From assembly GCA_020226215.1 (NCBI GenBank), contig CM035227.1, positions 21,331,866 to 21,395,865 on the forward strand: a stretch of 64,000 bases of DNA. Direction: 5' to 3'. Positions 38,857-50,747 of this stretch are shown here, in pieces (positions within the stretch are counted from its first letter, which is position 1; every line of letters begins with the position of its first letter). Below the pieces are notes generated by a model. The model worked only from the letters and a program-made list of their open reading frames with translations, had not been told where the DNA came from and did not search any database. Position numbers and translations under genes: made by a program. Source of the DNA: Sindora glabra (Eukaryota > Streptophyta > Magnoliopsida > Fabales > Fabaceae).

Positions 38857-38873
38857 TAAAGTGTTCATAATCT

Positions 38874-39749
38874 AAAATGTAAATACAATGTGTTTTAAAA
38901 AGTTATCACATGATTTATTGCTATATATGATAGAATGAAATGTCACGAAAGTAAGAATTTTGGGTAAACATATGATTGTTTATATGCAAATAGTTAGACT
39001 TCAAATATTTTTTTCCATGTTACAAAAAGTCCTTTAACCTAAGAGTATTACTTAGTTTTGATAGTTAAAATTATATTATTTTGATATATCAATCAATGAT
39101 GCCTAATAGAGGGCTATATATGGATATGTTGAGCTATAGTAATGACAAATGAAGATTAGTAAATATCCAATATAGAATTCACCACTCTTGGTGTAAGAGA
39201 GAATATTTTGATATTATGTTAATGAGCAATGGTTCAAACATAACCAATAAATTGTTTAAAGAATCATGTGTTAAGTAACACACATATAAGCTTGGGTGCA
39301 TAATTGTATGCATAATCCAAACCTATAAGCTTATATGAAATATTAATTAATAAAAGGATGAATATGTAAATTAGAAGTATTATTCAAGTCTCTAATCTTT
39401 AGGCAAGATTACAGTTTGTTTTTAAACATAATTGCAATCACTAGTTTGGTAAGAATAAACTATTAGAGATACATAGAGATCTCAAAAGGTCTCTATTACA
39501 CCTTGCTTGATTATAAGCAAATTAGAAATTATAATATGAGAAAGAGTAGTTTAAGCAATTAATAAATTCAAGTGAATTAAGAATATTATGTGTGAATTAT
39601 GGAATAAAATGGAATCGATAAAAGTAAGAATGTGAGAATATGATTTAATTGAATTTTATTGGAGAAAGTTTATTAGAATCTTGAAGTGTAAAATTATACA
39701 CTAATATAAGTGAGTATATGAGTATGAAAGAGGTTTAGGAATATTTGTT
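38874..39749. other. Intergenic DNA
   Basis: No gene is visible. The text is AT-rich with moderate complexity; it may be the 5' part of LTR-like copy D. Confidence 0.35.
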
Positions 39750-40457
39750 TGAAAATGCCCCTAAGACCTTATTTTTCCCATTTCAGCCCTAAATCTTATA
39801 TTCTCTTCATTATCTTCATTTCTCTTACTCTTCTATCTTTCTTTACAAGAATTTATCTCACCATTCCCTTAATCAAGCAAGAAGACTTCATATCTTGTTA
39901 ATTTCTTCCTTCAATCAAGGTAAGAATAATGTTTTCATCAAGAATCCTTCTCATTTCTTTTTTATTGATGAAGTATATTTGATTTTATGGAGCATTTTGA
40001 GCCTTAATTATGGAATCCATGAATTTTGATGTGATTATGTGATTAGGGCTAAAAAGTCATCAAACTAGCTTTCTAGCATCTTCTTCCATATAAAGTGAGT
40101 GGATAATCTAGTTAAATCCATAGATTTTAAGGTTATATGAAGATATATGTGAAATATGGGTTGATTTGTGACTTTACTTGATTCTAGTCTATTTTGATGT
40201 TATGGAAGTAATAAATAATGAAAAAAGGTGATATAAGATGTTAAATAAGTGTATTGATAATTATACTTGAGTTTGATATGCATTATATGTATTTATGAGG
40301 TATTTTGAATCGGTTGTACAATGAAAATTTCATAAAAAACTAAGTTTTTTATATGTGAATCGATTTACCAATCGATTTTAAGGGTCCAGAGGAAAAACTG
40401 AGCTTTAAAATTAGTAATTAATTGATTCTGGGGGTCCAAGGGTTGATGAATCGATTC

Positions 40458-41516
40458 TAGGGGTGAGCTCAAGTTAGGTTCAGGCTGGTTATAGCACTTC
40501 AGGTACCCGACCCGAATTCCATCGGGTAGAAAATACTGCACCCAGAATCAACCGGGTATGCGTATTTTCAGGTCAGGCAGGTATTTTGGGTTTCGAATAT
40601 CAAATACTTCGAAGGAAAGCAACTCGATGCTTCCTAGTTCCTATCGCGAAGTCCCCCAATCAACTAACTCTACACAGTTAATTGAAGCTTTTATTGCAGA
40701 TAGGAATGCTTTAGGGTTTCTCTCTCTTTCTCGCTTCTCATTCTTCAACAAGTCTTTCTGGCTTTTCATGGAACAGCCAATCGTACTATTCTCTTCTTTC
40801 ACTTGTACATGGACTTACGATGTCTTCCTTAATTTTTGAGGTACAGATACGCACACCAGCTTTGTTGAATTTCTTTACCATTCTTTGGATCAGAGAGGAA
40901 TTTACACCTTCATCGATGATGAAGGGCTCAAAAGAGGAGAAGAAATTACTCTGGCTCTTCTCAGAGCCATCCAGGAATCTAGGATTGCTATTGTTATCTT
41001 CTCTAAAAATTATGCATCCTCCAGATACTATCTTGAGGAGCTTGTACAAATTATGGAGTGCTTGAAAAGATAAGGTCGATTGGTTTTGCCAGTTTTTTAT
41101 GAAGTAGATCCATCAGAAGTGCTTCATCAGAGGAACAGTTTTGGAGAAGAATTCACTAAGCATGAAGAAAGGTTTCAAGATAATAAAGAGAGGTGCAAAA
41201 ATGGAGGAAAGCTTTACATGAAGCAGCTAATCTATCTGGTTTTCACTTTAATATCAGGTACATTTACTTCTCATTTTCTTATTTGCTAGATACATATTAA
41301 TAGCTAGCAGAAAGGGGAATAAGATTGTTTAACACCTAATATTCTTAGGTCAGGTCTGGGTTAAATCAATTCTAAAAACCCAAACCCAAACCCGACCATA
41401 TGGACCCGTATTATTCAATTTTCTTGCCCAGTCTTAGGTCCTACCCCGATATTACCCAAACCGACCCTATTTTCAAACTCGGGTTCGGGCAGGTCAGCCC
41501 ATTCTACCCACCCCTA
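40458..41516 (+). mobile_element. hAT-type element carrying a captured TIR-domain exon
   Basis: The 1,059-bp insertion begins TAGGGGTGAG and ends CCCACCCCTA. An exact 8-bp duplication 'atcgattc' stands on both sides (40450-40457 and 41517-41524). Outside it the host text is continuous ('gatgaatcgattctagggg' continuing as 'tccaaaggc'). Subterminal regions are rich in 'acccgaccc'/'gggtcggg'-like strings, common in plant hAT MITEs. No transposase is encoded; the interior is host gene sequence. It is therefore a non-autonomous hAT element that acquired a gene fragment (Pack-type capture). Confidence 0.85.
40768..41257 (+). pseudogene. TIR-domain exon of a TNL immune receptor, captured and broken
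   Basis: From ATG 40768 the frame reads MEQPIVLFSSFTCTWTYDVF, then LNF-stop-GTDTHTSF, RGIYTFIDDEGLKRGEEI, LLRAIQESRIAIVIFSKNYA, SSRYYLEELVQIMECLKR, stop, GRLVLPVFYEVDPSEV. This is a nearly whole Toll/interleukin-1-receptor-like domain, the usual first exon of TIR-NBS-LRR genes, ending at a splice-donor-like site (CAG|gtacat at 41257/41258). The Glu of LEELV, which corresponds to the catalytic NADase glutamate of TIR domains, is present. Damage: TGA at 40837-40839 where relatives have Arg (NFRGTDT), TAA at 41071-41073, and a one-base frameshift near 41195 that corrupts the final VQKWRKAL segment. No NB-ARC or LRR sequence accompanies it. Confidence 0.9.
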
Positions 41517-42668
41517 ATCGATTCTAGGGGTCCAAAGGCTAAAACTGGTTTAATGAATCGATTCACCAATCTATTCATTGACTGCAGAATTTTATATCGA
41601 TTTTGAAATGGCATAACTCCTTCATCTTATATCCGTTTTAAACAAACCACCTATTATTTTAAAGGTAATTTAGTCTAATTTCAAATTGATTTAGTTTAAA
41701 ATTAAAATAATATATATATTTTGAGATATCATTAAAATAGTAAGCAAAGGTCATGAACCCCAAATTTTAGAAAAGAGAACTTTTATGTCTAACTTCAAAA
41801 AAACATAACTCTTTCAAAACTTAGTTGATTTAGGCAAATGAGTAGTCTATAGAAAGGTGATTGAACCTACTTTCATATGAAAAGAGTTTCATATATGATA
41901 CATTTATAGTTTATGAGTTATTCCTAAGATATCACTCATAGGTCAGAATTATAGTCTTTATATAGTAACCTATATTCACTCTGTTTTATATTTTCATACC
42001 TTATAATGGCCTAACATGGATATTTAGTCTCTAAGAACTAAAGGTATAGTGGTTTAGGATAAAATATAGCATGAAAGCTATGATATGTGTAAATGCTTGT
42101 AGCCATACAAGAAGATATGATGATATTGACAGATATTGTGATGTACATTAAATTGCATTGTGATTGTATCGGATAGAGCTTGAAATCTCATGTCTAAAAT
42201 TGTATTATGAAACATGCCATGAATGGCAACAAAGGTGACAAATGTGATGGGGTGATGTTGTGAATATCAGATAAAAAATTCTCGGTGGCATGCTTGTAAA
42301 GAGTATAAGGCAGACCTTAGAGGGATAATGATGGAAAGCTTATTATGAAGGGTATAAGGTTAACCTGGGAGATAAAAGGAGGATGATTATATTCTATTCT
42401 TTACTTATTGTTTCAAATGAGAGGTGATTTGATTATAGTTATCCTTGAATGTTTGCATATGAGACATTGAAAAATGAAATGATCGTGTATTAATTTCATT
42501 GAACTTGGTCTTGGTTTCTAATATGTTAAATTATGATATAATTGGTTAAAGGAAGACAATCTAATAGGTAAGTTATTGTAATTTATTATTGTATCTATAG
42601 ATTATTCACTCATTGAGCTCCAGACTCACTCCTTCATGTTTTATTTTACAAACTCTTAGGTTTAGCTT

Positions 42669-42744
42669 CCATCATCACCTCCTCAAATTAGGCCTCAACC
42701 ACCACCTCCTCATATTAGGCCTCCACCACCACCTCCTCAGAGTT
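42669..42744 (+). repeat. Minisatellite, 27-bp unit
   Basis: Three units of about 27 bp share 'ccaccacctcctca' and 'attaggcct'. A single comparable 'catcatcaccacctcc' sits in copy A near 2306, which suggests the array grew after the LTR family spread. Confidence 0.75.
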
Positions 42745-43110
42745 AAAGTTTATGAGAACTTTTTGACAGTATTTTGGTAGCACAATTCATGTATATAGAA
42801 TATTTTTGACCTTTTGTTTGTCATAGAAATAGATAAGGGGAACATTGCACTGATTTCCTATAAAGTTAGTTAGGTTTACTTATTCTCATTTTGAGGGCTA
42901 TAAGTATATCTAATTTCTTCATATTTTGAAAAAAAAAAAAACTTTTTGAATGTTTTCTTTTAAAATGCTAAATTTCTTATAAACACAAGACATTTATTAT
43001 TTTGAATCAAGGTAGTTGGTCAGGAATAGGTTGATGAAAATCGAATTAGGGTTCCATGTCAGTCACGATCGAGCTAAAGTCGTGATAGTCTCATGCTATA
43101 CTCCTATCTT

Positions 43111-43950
43111 TGGACCATCCATATGACATTTATTTGATATTGGTTTTAAGTGCAAGTTGGAGATTGAAATATTTGTATATTCTACAAAGCCAATAAATAA
43201 ATATATTTAGATTATATATTATTAGACATGGATTCATAAAAGAGACAATAAATAGATTCATATATTATTGCTATCTAGTAGATTCATGTATTGATTGAAT
43301 GATTAAATTGTGAATTTATTTAATATTTGATTAAGATTATGTGTATTAGATATATATTAATGAGTAGGAAAATAAATAAAGTTATTTTCTAAATAAATAC
43401 ATGATGAAGTATTCATTAAATCTATTATACTAATAGATTTTGAGAGTCATTCTCTTTTAATATAAAAGGATGTGATTATAGGTGAATAATTTTAAGTAAT
43501 TATTCTATCTCTTTCTTTCTAAATAATTTGAAAATGTGTAAAAAATAATGAAAAGTGAAAGGTAGAAAATTAAAAAATGTGTGTGTTTGAGTTTTGAAAG
43601 ACTTTACATTTGTGAATTCTAATAAAATTGAATAAGAGGATACTCTTATTAAATCTAAAACTGATGGAAGTACAGCGAAAGAAAATTTATTAAGTTTTCA
43701 TTGATTGGAATTTATTTTTTCTAATCAATATAAAATATATTCAAATTTTGATTTACTACTACGAATATACGTGAATGATACAAAGAAATTTTCGAAATTT
43801 TCATGAATCATTGATCTTTCTTCGAAATTCTGCAAGGGTCCTCGTTCAACGTTATTATAGATACTACTCCAAGGGACCTCTCCACGGTTCAAAGTTCCTT
43901 ACTTGTACGTCATGCAACATTTATTGTAGCAGCAGATGGTCGGCACTCGT
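43111..43950. other. AT-rich intergenic DNA
   Basis: No gene is supported; the 60-codon plus frame at 43775-43957 lacks a recognisable domain. Confidence 0.4.
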
Positions 43951-44112
43951 ATCTTGATTTTTAGGTGAAAAGATTGACTACAACCTGGTTGTAACTATTT
44001 TACGTGGCACTTGATACTTATCTGCACATGTATCTTGATTTTTGGGTGAAAAGATTGACAACAACCTGGTTGCAACTATTTTGCGTTGCACTTGATACTT
44101 ATCTGCACATGG
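43951..44112 (+). repeat. Tandem duplication, 81-bp unit
   Basis: Two adjacent units start 'atcttgatttttaggtg' (43951) and 'atcttgatttttgggtg' (44032) and end 'cttatctgcacatg'. Only a few substitutions separate them, so the duplication is fairly young. Confidence 0.85.
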
Positions 44113-44566
44113 AAAGCCAGGGCAGATATGTTTCTTAGAACAAACCACTAAATTACTATTTAAAAGAACTGAATAATATTAAATAAGTTTTAAATTTTTT
44201 TCTTACATTAATTTAATATGAATTTTGAAAATTTCACTTCATTTTAGTGTTAAGAATTTTTTTACGTAAATTTACTATGCAAAAAATCTTACAAAAATTA
44301 AATTAGTATACAAGTCTTACAACTATTTTACGTTGCACTTGATACTTATCTGCACATGGAAAGCCAGGGCAGATATGTTTCTTAGAACAAACCACTAAAT
44401 TACTATTTAAAAGAACTGAATAATATTAAATAAGTTTTAAAATTTTTTCTTACATTAATTTAATATGAATTTTGAAAATTTCACTTCATTTTAGTGTTAA
44501 GAATTTTTTTACGTAAATTTACTATGCAAAAAATCTTACAAAAATTAAATTAGTATACAAATTTTA
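44073..44566 (+). repeat. Tandem duplication, 247-bp unit, nearly identical copies
   Basis: Copy 1 (44073-44319) and copy 2 (44320-44566) run in parallel from 'caactatttt' through 'tgcacatggaaagccagggc' and 'ttagtgttaagaattttttt' to 'aattagtatacaa'. I count only about two differences before the last few bases. The second unit starts inside the 81-bp repeat, so the 247-bp event came after it. Confidence 0.85.
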
Positions 44567-45158
44567 ACATTAATATTAACTTAATATAAAAAAAATTTCA
44601 GTACTAATTTAATGTCCACCAGAATTTTTAAATAGTGATTTGATGGTTTTTTTAAAATATTAAATTTTACAAATTCTTTCTTGATGCCAATATATATGTG
44701 TAAGTGGGGGGTGATACACGATTTTGTTAAAAAAATATAAATATTTAATATTCATTAATTGGCGCTTTCAATGATGCATTAGGAATTATTTCTAATTTTA
44801 TAGTAGTGTCAAAATTTATAATATTTCTTCAACTTGTATTTTGGCAAGTTGGATAATTATTTCTTAAATTTTAATAACTACTCATTTATGATGTCAAAAT
44901 ATTTTATTTGTTAAAATGTAAATAAAGGTAGTATTGAAATCTCAATATTATTACAGGACTGAAAATATTTCTAATGCAGTGATACTCAAATGTTGCTTTT
45001 GGAATTTATATCCATAGCTCAAAATGAGAATTTTGCATATTTATTAATTAATTTATCACTTCTACTATAACTAAAAAATACTTATTAATTTATGAAAATT
45101 ACGTTAAAGTGCTAATGAAATTTACATATAATGCATATTTGTAATAAGTATGAAGTAA
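44567..45158. other. AT-rich intergenic DNA
   Basis: No gene or structured repeat is visible apart from ordinary AT-rich text. Confidence 0.45.
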
Positions 45159-45167
45159 TTTGAAAGT

Positions 45168-45329
45168 GGTGCTTGCTACGGTATCTCGGGGGGTTTCAAA
45201 CCCCGGGTGACGTGGCACAATGTAAGCTATTGGATGAGATTACTAAGAATTTTAGTAATATCATCCAATGGTCCAAAATGCATCACATCACCCCAGGTTT
45301 GAAACCCGGGGGGTACCGTAGAATTGCCC
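45168..45329. mobile_element. Mutator-type MITE, 162 bp, foldback
   Basis: The element is almost one long hairpin. The left arm 'gctacggtatctcggggggt' and the reverse complement of the right arm 'ctacggtaccccccgggttt' pair, and the match continues past 'ttggatgagattactaa' to the centre near 45248. An exact 9-bp duplication 'tttgaaagt' flanks it (45159-45167 and 45330-45338). A 9-bp target duplication is the Mutator-superfamily signature. It has no coding capacity. Confidence 0.85.
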
Positions 45330-45338
45330 TTTGAAAGT

Positions 45339-48300
45339 ATACTAAGTTATTTAAATGTAAATTTTAATGAACAATAATTATATTTTTTAATTGTTATCTC
45401 ATAAAATACTTAAAATTTTTTTCTTTCAATGCTCAATAAAGTAAAATAAAAATGATAAATAAATAATAAAAATAAAATTTAAATTGTAAAAATCAAGATA
45501 GAGATGATGATAATAATACTTTAATTCTAAGAGATTAGTTAAAATTTAATATTCTAATTCTTTGTTTCTTAATTTATTAAAAAGTAATGGAGGTAAAGAT
45601 AGAAATAAATAAGTAATAAAATTTAAATTTATTATTATGTGCCATTGCTTCTCAGCACATAAAACTAATATAATGTTATCAAAGTAAAGAAAGGCTTTTA
45701 GGGGAACATATTTATTAGGGGGCGCATCTGACAGTACTGCTTTTATACAATTGCGTGATGTGTAAATTATAATTGTCGGAATTTTCATTAATAATTTAAA
45801 ATTAAAATATAAAATTATATATTCTTTTTAAAGTAATAATATAATTTTTTTAAGTGATCATATAATTTTTTGTTAAAATTATGTGACCTAAAATTTCATT
45901 TTAATGCTGACTATTAATACACAATTTATCAATCACAATTTACTTTTTTTAACCTCTTATATAAAAATAATCTGTTGAGTTTAACTCAAATCCAAATCCT
46001 TATTAACTATATTTTACTGTGAGTGATCTTTATATAGATTAGGAATAGATGTATAAATAATATTTAAAAAAATTATAAAATTATGATAAAAAATACTAAT
46101 ACGTACTGTCTTATAACATTTATTAATATTGGATCTTTTCTTACCCTCAATTCTTTTTTTAAGTTTGAAATTTTTTCACATTATAATTATTTATATGTTA
46201 TTGCGATATTCTAATTAATTTAATTTTTATATTGTTTGAATTTTTTGTGAGGATATTTTTCCAATGTTTGATACGCTCCTTGTGTTAAATGGTATAAATA
46301 TGCTAATAAAACAATTATAATTATTTATTATATAAATATTTAATATAAAAGCTCTTTCTAAAAATAAAGGCATAGCTGCGTCTTTAAATTAAAACGAGTT
46401 AAATTAAGTGTCTTTTAAATAAAAGTTGACTTTATTTAAAAAGAAAGTACGCGCCTTTGTGGTATTTACACGTGTCTTCCTTCAATACTCCAGCGAAAGA
46501 TTGTGCGCTGCAGCTGTCTCAGAATATGATCGTGCCATATCATAGAGGTGGACCGTGGAAGGATAAATAAGGAATAAACATGTATAATTTTGAAAAAAAA
46601 TAAAAGGTGTCAAATATAATTGAACAAATCTCATAGAAATCAATGTAATTTGCCTTAAAATAAAAATAAAAAACAAGGATGTTTCATGTTTGTCTTGTTA
46701 CGCTCAAACAAATGAACGGTGTGAATTAGTATTGTATCACATACAATAAAAATCATATTTGCACATCAGAATGGCCTTGTAAACAGTTAATAATTGTAAT
46801 AATTAATTGATTTAATTAGTTATTAGTTAATGATTCATTATATTAGTTAATTTAATTAATTAATTATATTAATTATTTAAATAAAAATATTTAATAAAAT
46901 TAATTACTTATAATTAATTATTTGTATGTAAAATAATAAATAAAGGTATGAGTATATTTTATAAATTATTTAGATATTTTTTTAAAATTAAATTAATATA
47001 TTTTTTATAATAAATAAATTTATCAATAATAAATTAATGATTATTTAATTTTTATGTGTCACAACTAGTCAATATTTGCTATTATATATATTCTACGCCT
47101 TTTTAAGTAATAAAAAAAAAGTTTCATTTACTTTTCTCCCTCTTTCTCTCTGTCTAAATAAGCTAAAGGGGTTAGTGTGGGGTAATTTAGTCAATTAATC
47201 GATTTATAATATAGTAGCTAAATGAAAACGCCACAATTTGTAACATTTTTTATTAGCTATTATATTATAAATCAGTTAATTAATTGAATTAATTATTTCA
47301 AGGCTAAAAATTATTTGTAATAAATATTTATCAAATAATTAAATTAATTAATTTTATAAGTCAACCGATTAAATTTAGTCCAATCAATTAAAAATCATTT
47401 GATAAATTATTTGTCAAATATCTCTCGTACAAGGAACATCTTAAATGTTCTTTCCCTTTTTTAAAAAATTGTTGACATGTGGCATTTTGGGGTGCAAAAA
47501 ATTTCCCTCATCTTTGCCTTCAAGGCGGGGAGGCCATCGCTTTTCTTTTACAAATTATACTTTTTATTTACATATAATAATAAAATAATAATAATTTATA
47601 GAAAGACTCTAAGCTACAAATTTACTTTTATTGTATGCAATACAAACTTTAAAATTGAACCGTGAGATTAACATTAAAAGATTTAAACCATTAATCCAAA
47701 ATAACTTGTAATTTGTTCTAGTGTTTTATATAAATTATTGTTAACAACCAATGACACAATCTTTTCTTGTTCAACGATAAAATCTTTTGGAAAGTCAAAA
47801 CAAGCTTTAGGATTTGATCGGTCATTCAAAACACAATTTCGAAACTATCCATTACTAATAAGAATAAAAATAAATATAAGAATATTTTAATAATTAAATT
47901 TTTAACAATTTTTCGGTACATTTATCTATGAAGCCGTTTGAATTAGGAAAGGAAAATAAAATGATAAATTTTCATTCTTTTAATATATGTTTAGTTTAGA
48001 AAAAAATTATTTCTTTTTTTTTCATTTTCCTTAATAAGATTATAGTAAATAAGAGAATAACAATTCCTTAAATTTTTTAGCAAATCCGATTATCCTATTT
48101 TGATTTTGAATTTACCATCTTCAATAATAGTAATAATAAATTATATAAAATAATAATAATAAATTATCATAAAATAATTTTAAAAATAAAATTAATATTA
48201 AATAATTTAATAATAATATTAGTAACTAAAGTAAATAATTATAAATAATAAAATATGAATAATAGTAATAATAATATTAGTAAAATAAAAGCAATAAATA

Positions 48301-49438
48301 ATAAAATAATAATTATCATAATAGATTTATAATTATAATAATTATATTAATAATAATTAAAATAAATTAATTTTTTAATATAATAATTATTAGTAAACAA
48401 AATTAGAAGAACTTACTTTTTTTTTTTGAACCAAATAAAATAGAGGTAATAATAAATTATTCATTCTCTTACCCCTTTGTCTTGCTTTCTTAATTCTTTT
48501 CCTTTTTCTAAACGAATCGAACAACTCTTCTTCAATTCATATTTGTGATAGCCATATAAATTGTGTGCCCGTTGAGTAACAAAAACGTTTTTCAATTTAT
48601 TCTTAAATCTTGCATTGTGAGATCAAAATCAAAGTAATTTGTAGGATTTGAGATAGCACCTGTAAAAACAACGTCGATTAAGCCAGTTATTGAAAATAAA
48701 ACTCTTCAAATTTAATCTCAAATCTTGCTTTGAAAAGAAAAAATAAAAATCCTTTTTTAGCCTGATACAACACCACGTAGAAATAACGTTTAATATCATT
48801 TTCAAAACAAAACTCTTTCATAATTGGATCTCAAATTTTATTTTGTGAGTTTTCTGTTGAAAAACTATGAATCATTTTGTAAACATTTAATGCTTCATTT
48901 ATTTTGGTGGAAAATTTTTTTCTATAAGAATATAGTGATAAATTAAAGTAAGAAAAAATAACTCACATGCTCAATATTAAATATAATAAGTTTAATAAAA
49001 ATAAATTTTTGTTTCTTAAAAAATTATTTTCTTTCAATATTATAATTATAAAAATTATTATTTTAGTTATAAAAAATAAAATATATGATATTCTTTATTT
49101 ATATATAAAAATTAATTTTTTATAAAAAATTATTTCTAAAAAATAAAAGGAGCCTTCATAATTAAATGAAGAACAAGTTTTCATTTGATTGCAAAATTTA
49201 AAATCACAAAATGCCATTGGCAAAATTTTCACCGTCAGCAATGCCTTTGATCTTCCGTTCAACTGCCTAGGGTGGATTTTGAAAATTCAGATTGTGCAAA
49301 GATTGTGAAAATCTTGAATAATAAAAGGACTGTATAGCAAAACATTTTTACTAGCTCCTTTAATAATAACTTTACGTTCAAGCTGAATTGGATCATTGAA
49401 CACGACACGTAACAAAGATCCGTGTAACATGAAGCCTC
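45339..49438. other. AT-rich intergenic DNA with possible MITEs
   Basis: No gene is supported; short frames (45546-45788, 46482-46676, 47477-47665, 49259-49531) lack domains. At about 47930-48525 the ends ('gccgtttgaattaggaaagg' and the inverted 'ttcctttttctaaacgaatc') pair loosely, suggesting a degraded foldback element whose interior is an ATA/AAT-rich low-complexity stretch (48120-48370). At about 46790-47420 the text is built of 'ttaattaatt'-like strings. Confidence 0.4.
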
Positions 49439-49860
49439 GTATGCCATACAAAAAATTGGCAGTTTGTGCCGTAGAAGTCTCCTTCTTATATTAATAGATA
49501 GATAGAAGATTTCATGATAGTGCCCATTCAATTTTGTATTTACTATTCCTTTCGTTTTTTTTTTTAATTTATTACAATTAATTAATTTTATAAATATTAA
49601 AAAATGCTTTAATTTATTAATTTTTAGTAGGCGTTTTGATTAATTAATTTATCAAGTGGTGTATGCCATACAAAAAATGGGAGTTTGTGCCATAAAAATC
49701 TCCTTTTTATATTAATAGATGGATAGAAGATAGAAGATTCCATGATAGTGCCCATTCAATTTTTTATTTACTATTGCTTTATTTTTTATTTATCATAATT
49801 AATTGATTTTATAAATATTAAAAATAATTTAATTTATTAATTTTTAGTAGACTTTTTTAA
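49439..49860 (+). repeat. Tandem duplication, 222-bp period
   Basis: The unit starting 'gtatgccatacaaaaaat' at 49439 recurs at 49661. Matching continues through 'tatattaatagat', 'gatagtgcccattcaatttt' and 'ttaatttttagtag'. Small indels and several substitutions show it is older than the 247-bp duplication at 44073. Confidence 0.85.
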
Positions 49861-50738
49861 AATTATTCTTTATGTATAAAATTTAAGGCAATTCAAAATA
49901 AAAAAATAAAATATAATGAAATAAGTGCATGTGGGTTAAGAATATGAAATAATGAAATATTTATTAATAAAAAGAGTGATAAAATTAAAAAATTAAAATT
50001 TTATTAAAATTTTAAAATAATAAATAAAAATATATTTTTTCTTAAAATATGACAAATAAAAAATGAAAAAAGTACTTGTTTCAAATAAAAATAAAATAAA
50101 ACTAAACTTATCAACAATTAATTGACAAAATAAATGCATGTTAAATTTTAAGATATTTTAAAGGGTTTTTCTAATCTATGTATCTGGTGTATAGGATAAG
50201 GGCTAATTAATGCTTATTGAAATAAAAAATTTTCTTGTAAAAGTGATATTAATTAATGAAATAATTAATTATAATTTATTTTTATGAGAAAAAAGTAAAT
50301 TATTATTTGGTTTAAATTTGATTAAGGGCCTTTAGTCCAATCCAAAATGTGTATTTATTTAGAGTAATTTATCATTTATTGTTTTTCAATTTGAATTTAT
50401 AAAATTCATAAAATAAATTTGTTCAATTCGGCAGTATTCATCCAAAGACTCTTCATATAAAAAATTATCCGCCCACAACTTTATTTAAAATTCAGCAGAA
50501 TCAACTTGCACACTATATTTTAAACTGTTCCGTTATTCATGTAGAAACTCTCCATTAAATCATGTATTGTTGCTGCTTCGAATAGAGAGATATCCTAGAT
50601 GTTAAAAAAATAAAAAATAAAAAATAAAATTTAATTCAGATATAAAATTGCCTACAAATTAAATCCTAAATGAATTGAACAATAATGAATCTCAATGCAT
50701 GACTATTTAACTTTGATTACAATTTTCCAAACTAATCA
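49861..50738. other. AT-rich intergenic DNA
   Basis: I see no gene or structured repeat. Confidence 0.45.
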
Positions 50739-50747
50739 ATAATATTA

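Larger units (their letters stand above)
36495..38857 (+). mobile_element. RTE-clade LINE, full ends but internally deleted
   Basis: A 2,363-bp non-LTR retrotransposon is bounded by 'aaagtgttcacaatct' (36479-36494) and 'aaagtgttcataatct' (38858-38873), a 16-bp target duplication with one mismatch. The 5' leader contains a hairpin string ('gtcgttactcagaagtaacg') and the text 'aaatgggcaagggtcctcac', which I remember as typical of plant RTE leaders. The 3' end reads HVTDPT followed by a TTGTTA repeat tail (38829-38856), as in RTE elements. The body holds an endonuclease, a large internal deletion where the reverse transcriptase palm should be, and the C-terminal thumb region. Complete RTE elements are about 1 kb longer. 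Confidence 0.9.
39750..43110 (+). repeat. Long-LTR-like segment, copy D, interrupted by a hAT element
   Basis: The order is: pyrimidine-rich leader-like stretch (39775-39905), 'tcaatcaaggtaagaataatg' (about 39910), AATCGATT pairs (40365-40460), an inserted hAT element (40458-41516), the resumed 'ctaggggtccaaaggctaaa' text, and a late block 'ttgagctccagactcactcc' with a CCACCACCTCCTCA minisatellite (42600-42745). The closing text to about 43110 contains 'gatcgagctaaagtcgtgat'. It is non-coding and shares blocks with segments near 2245, 11500 and 35800. A long-LTR Ty3/gypsy-type or LARD-like origin is inferred; the ends are not defined. Confidence 0.45.
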
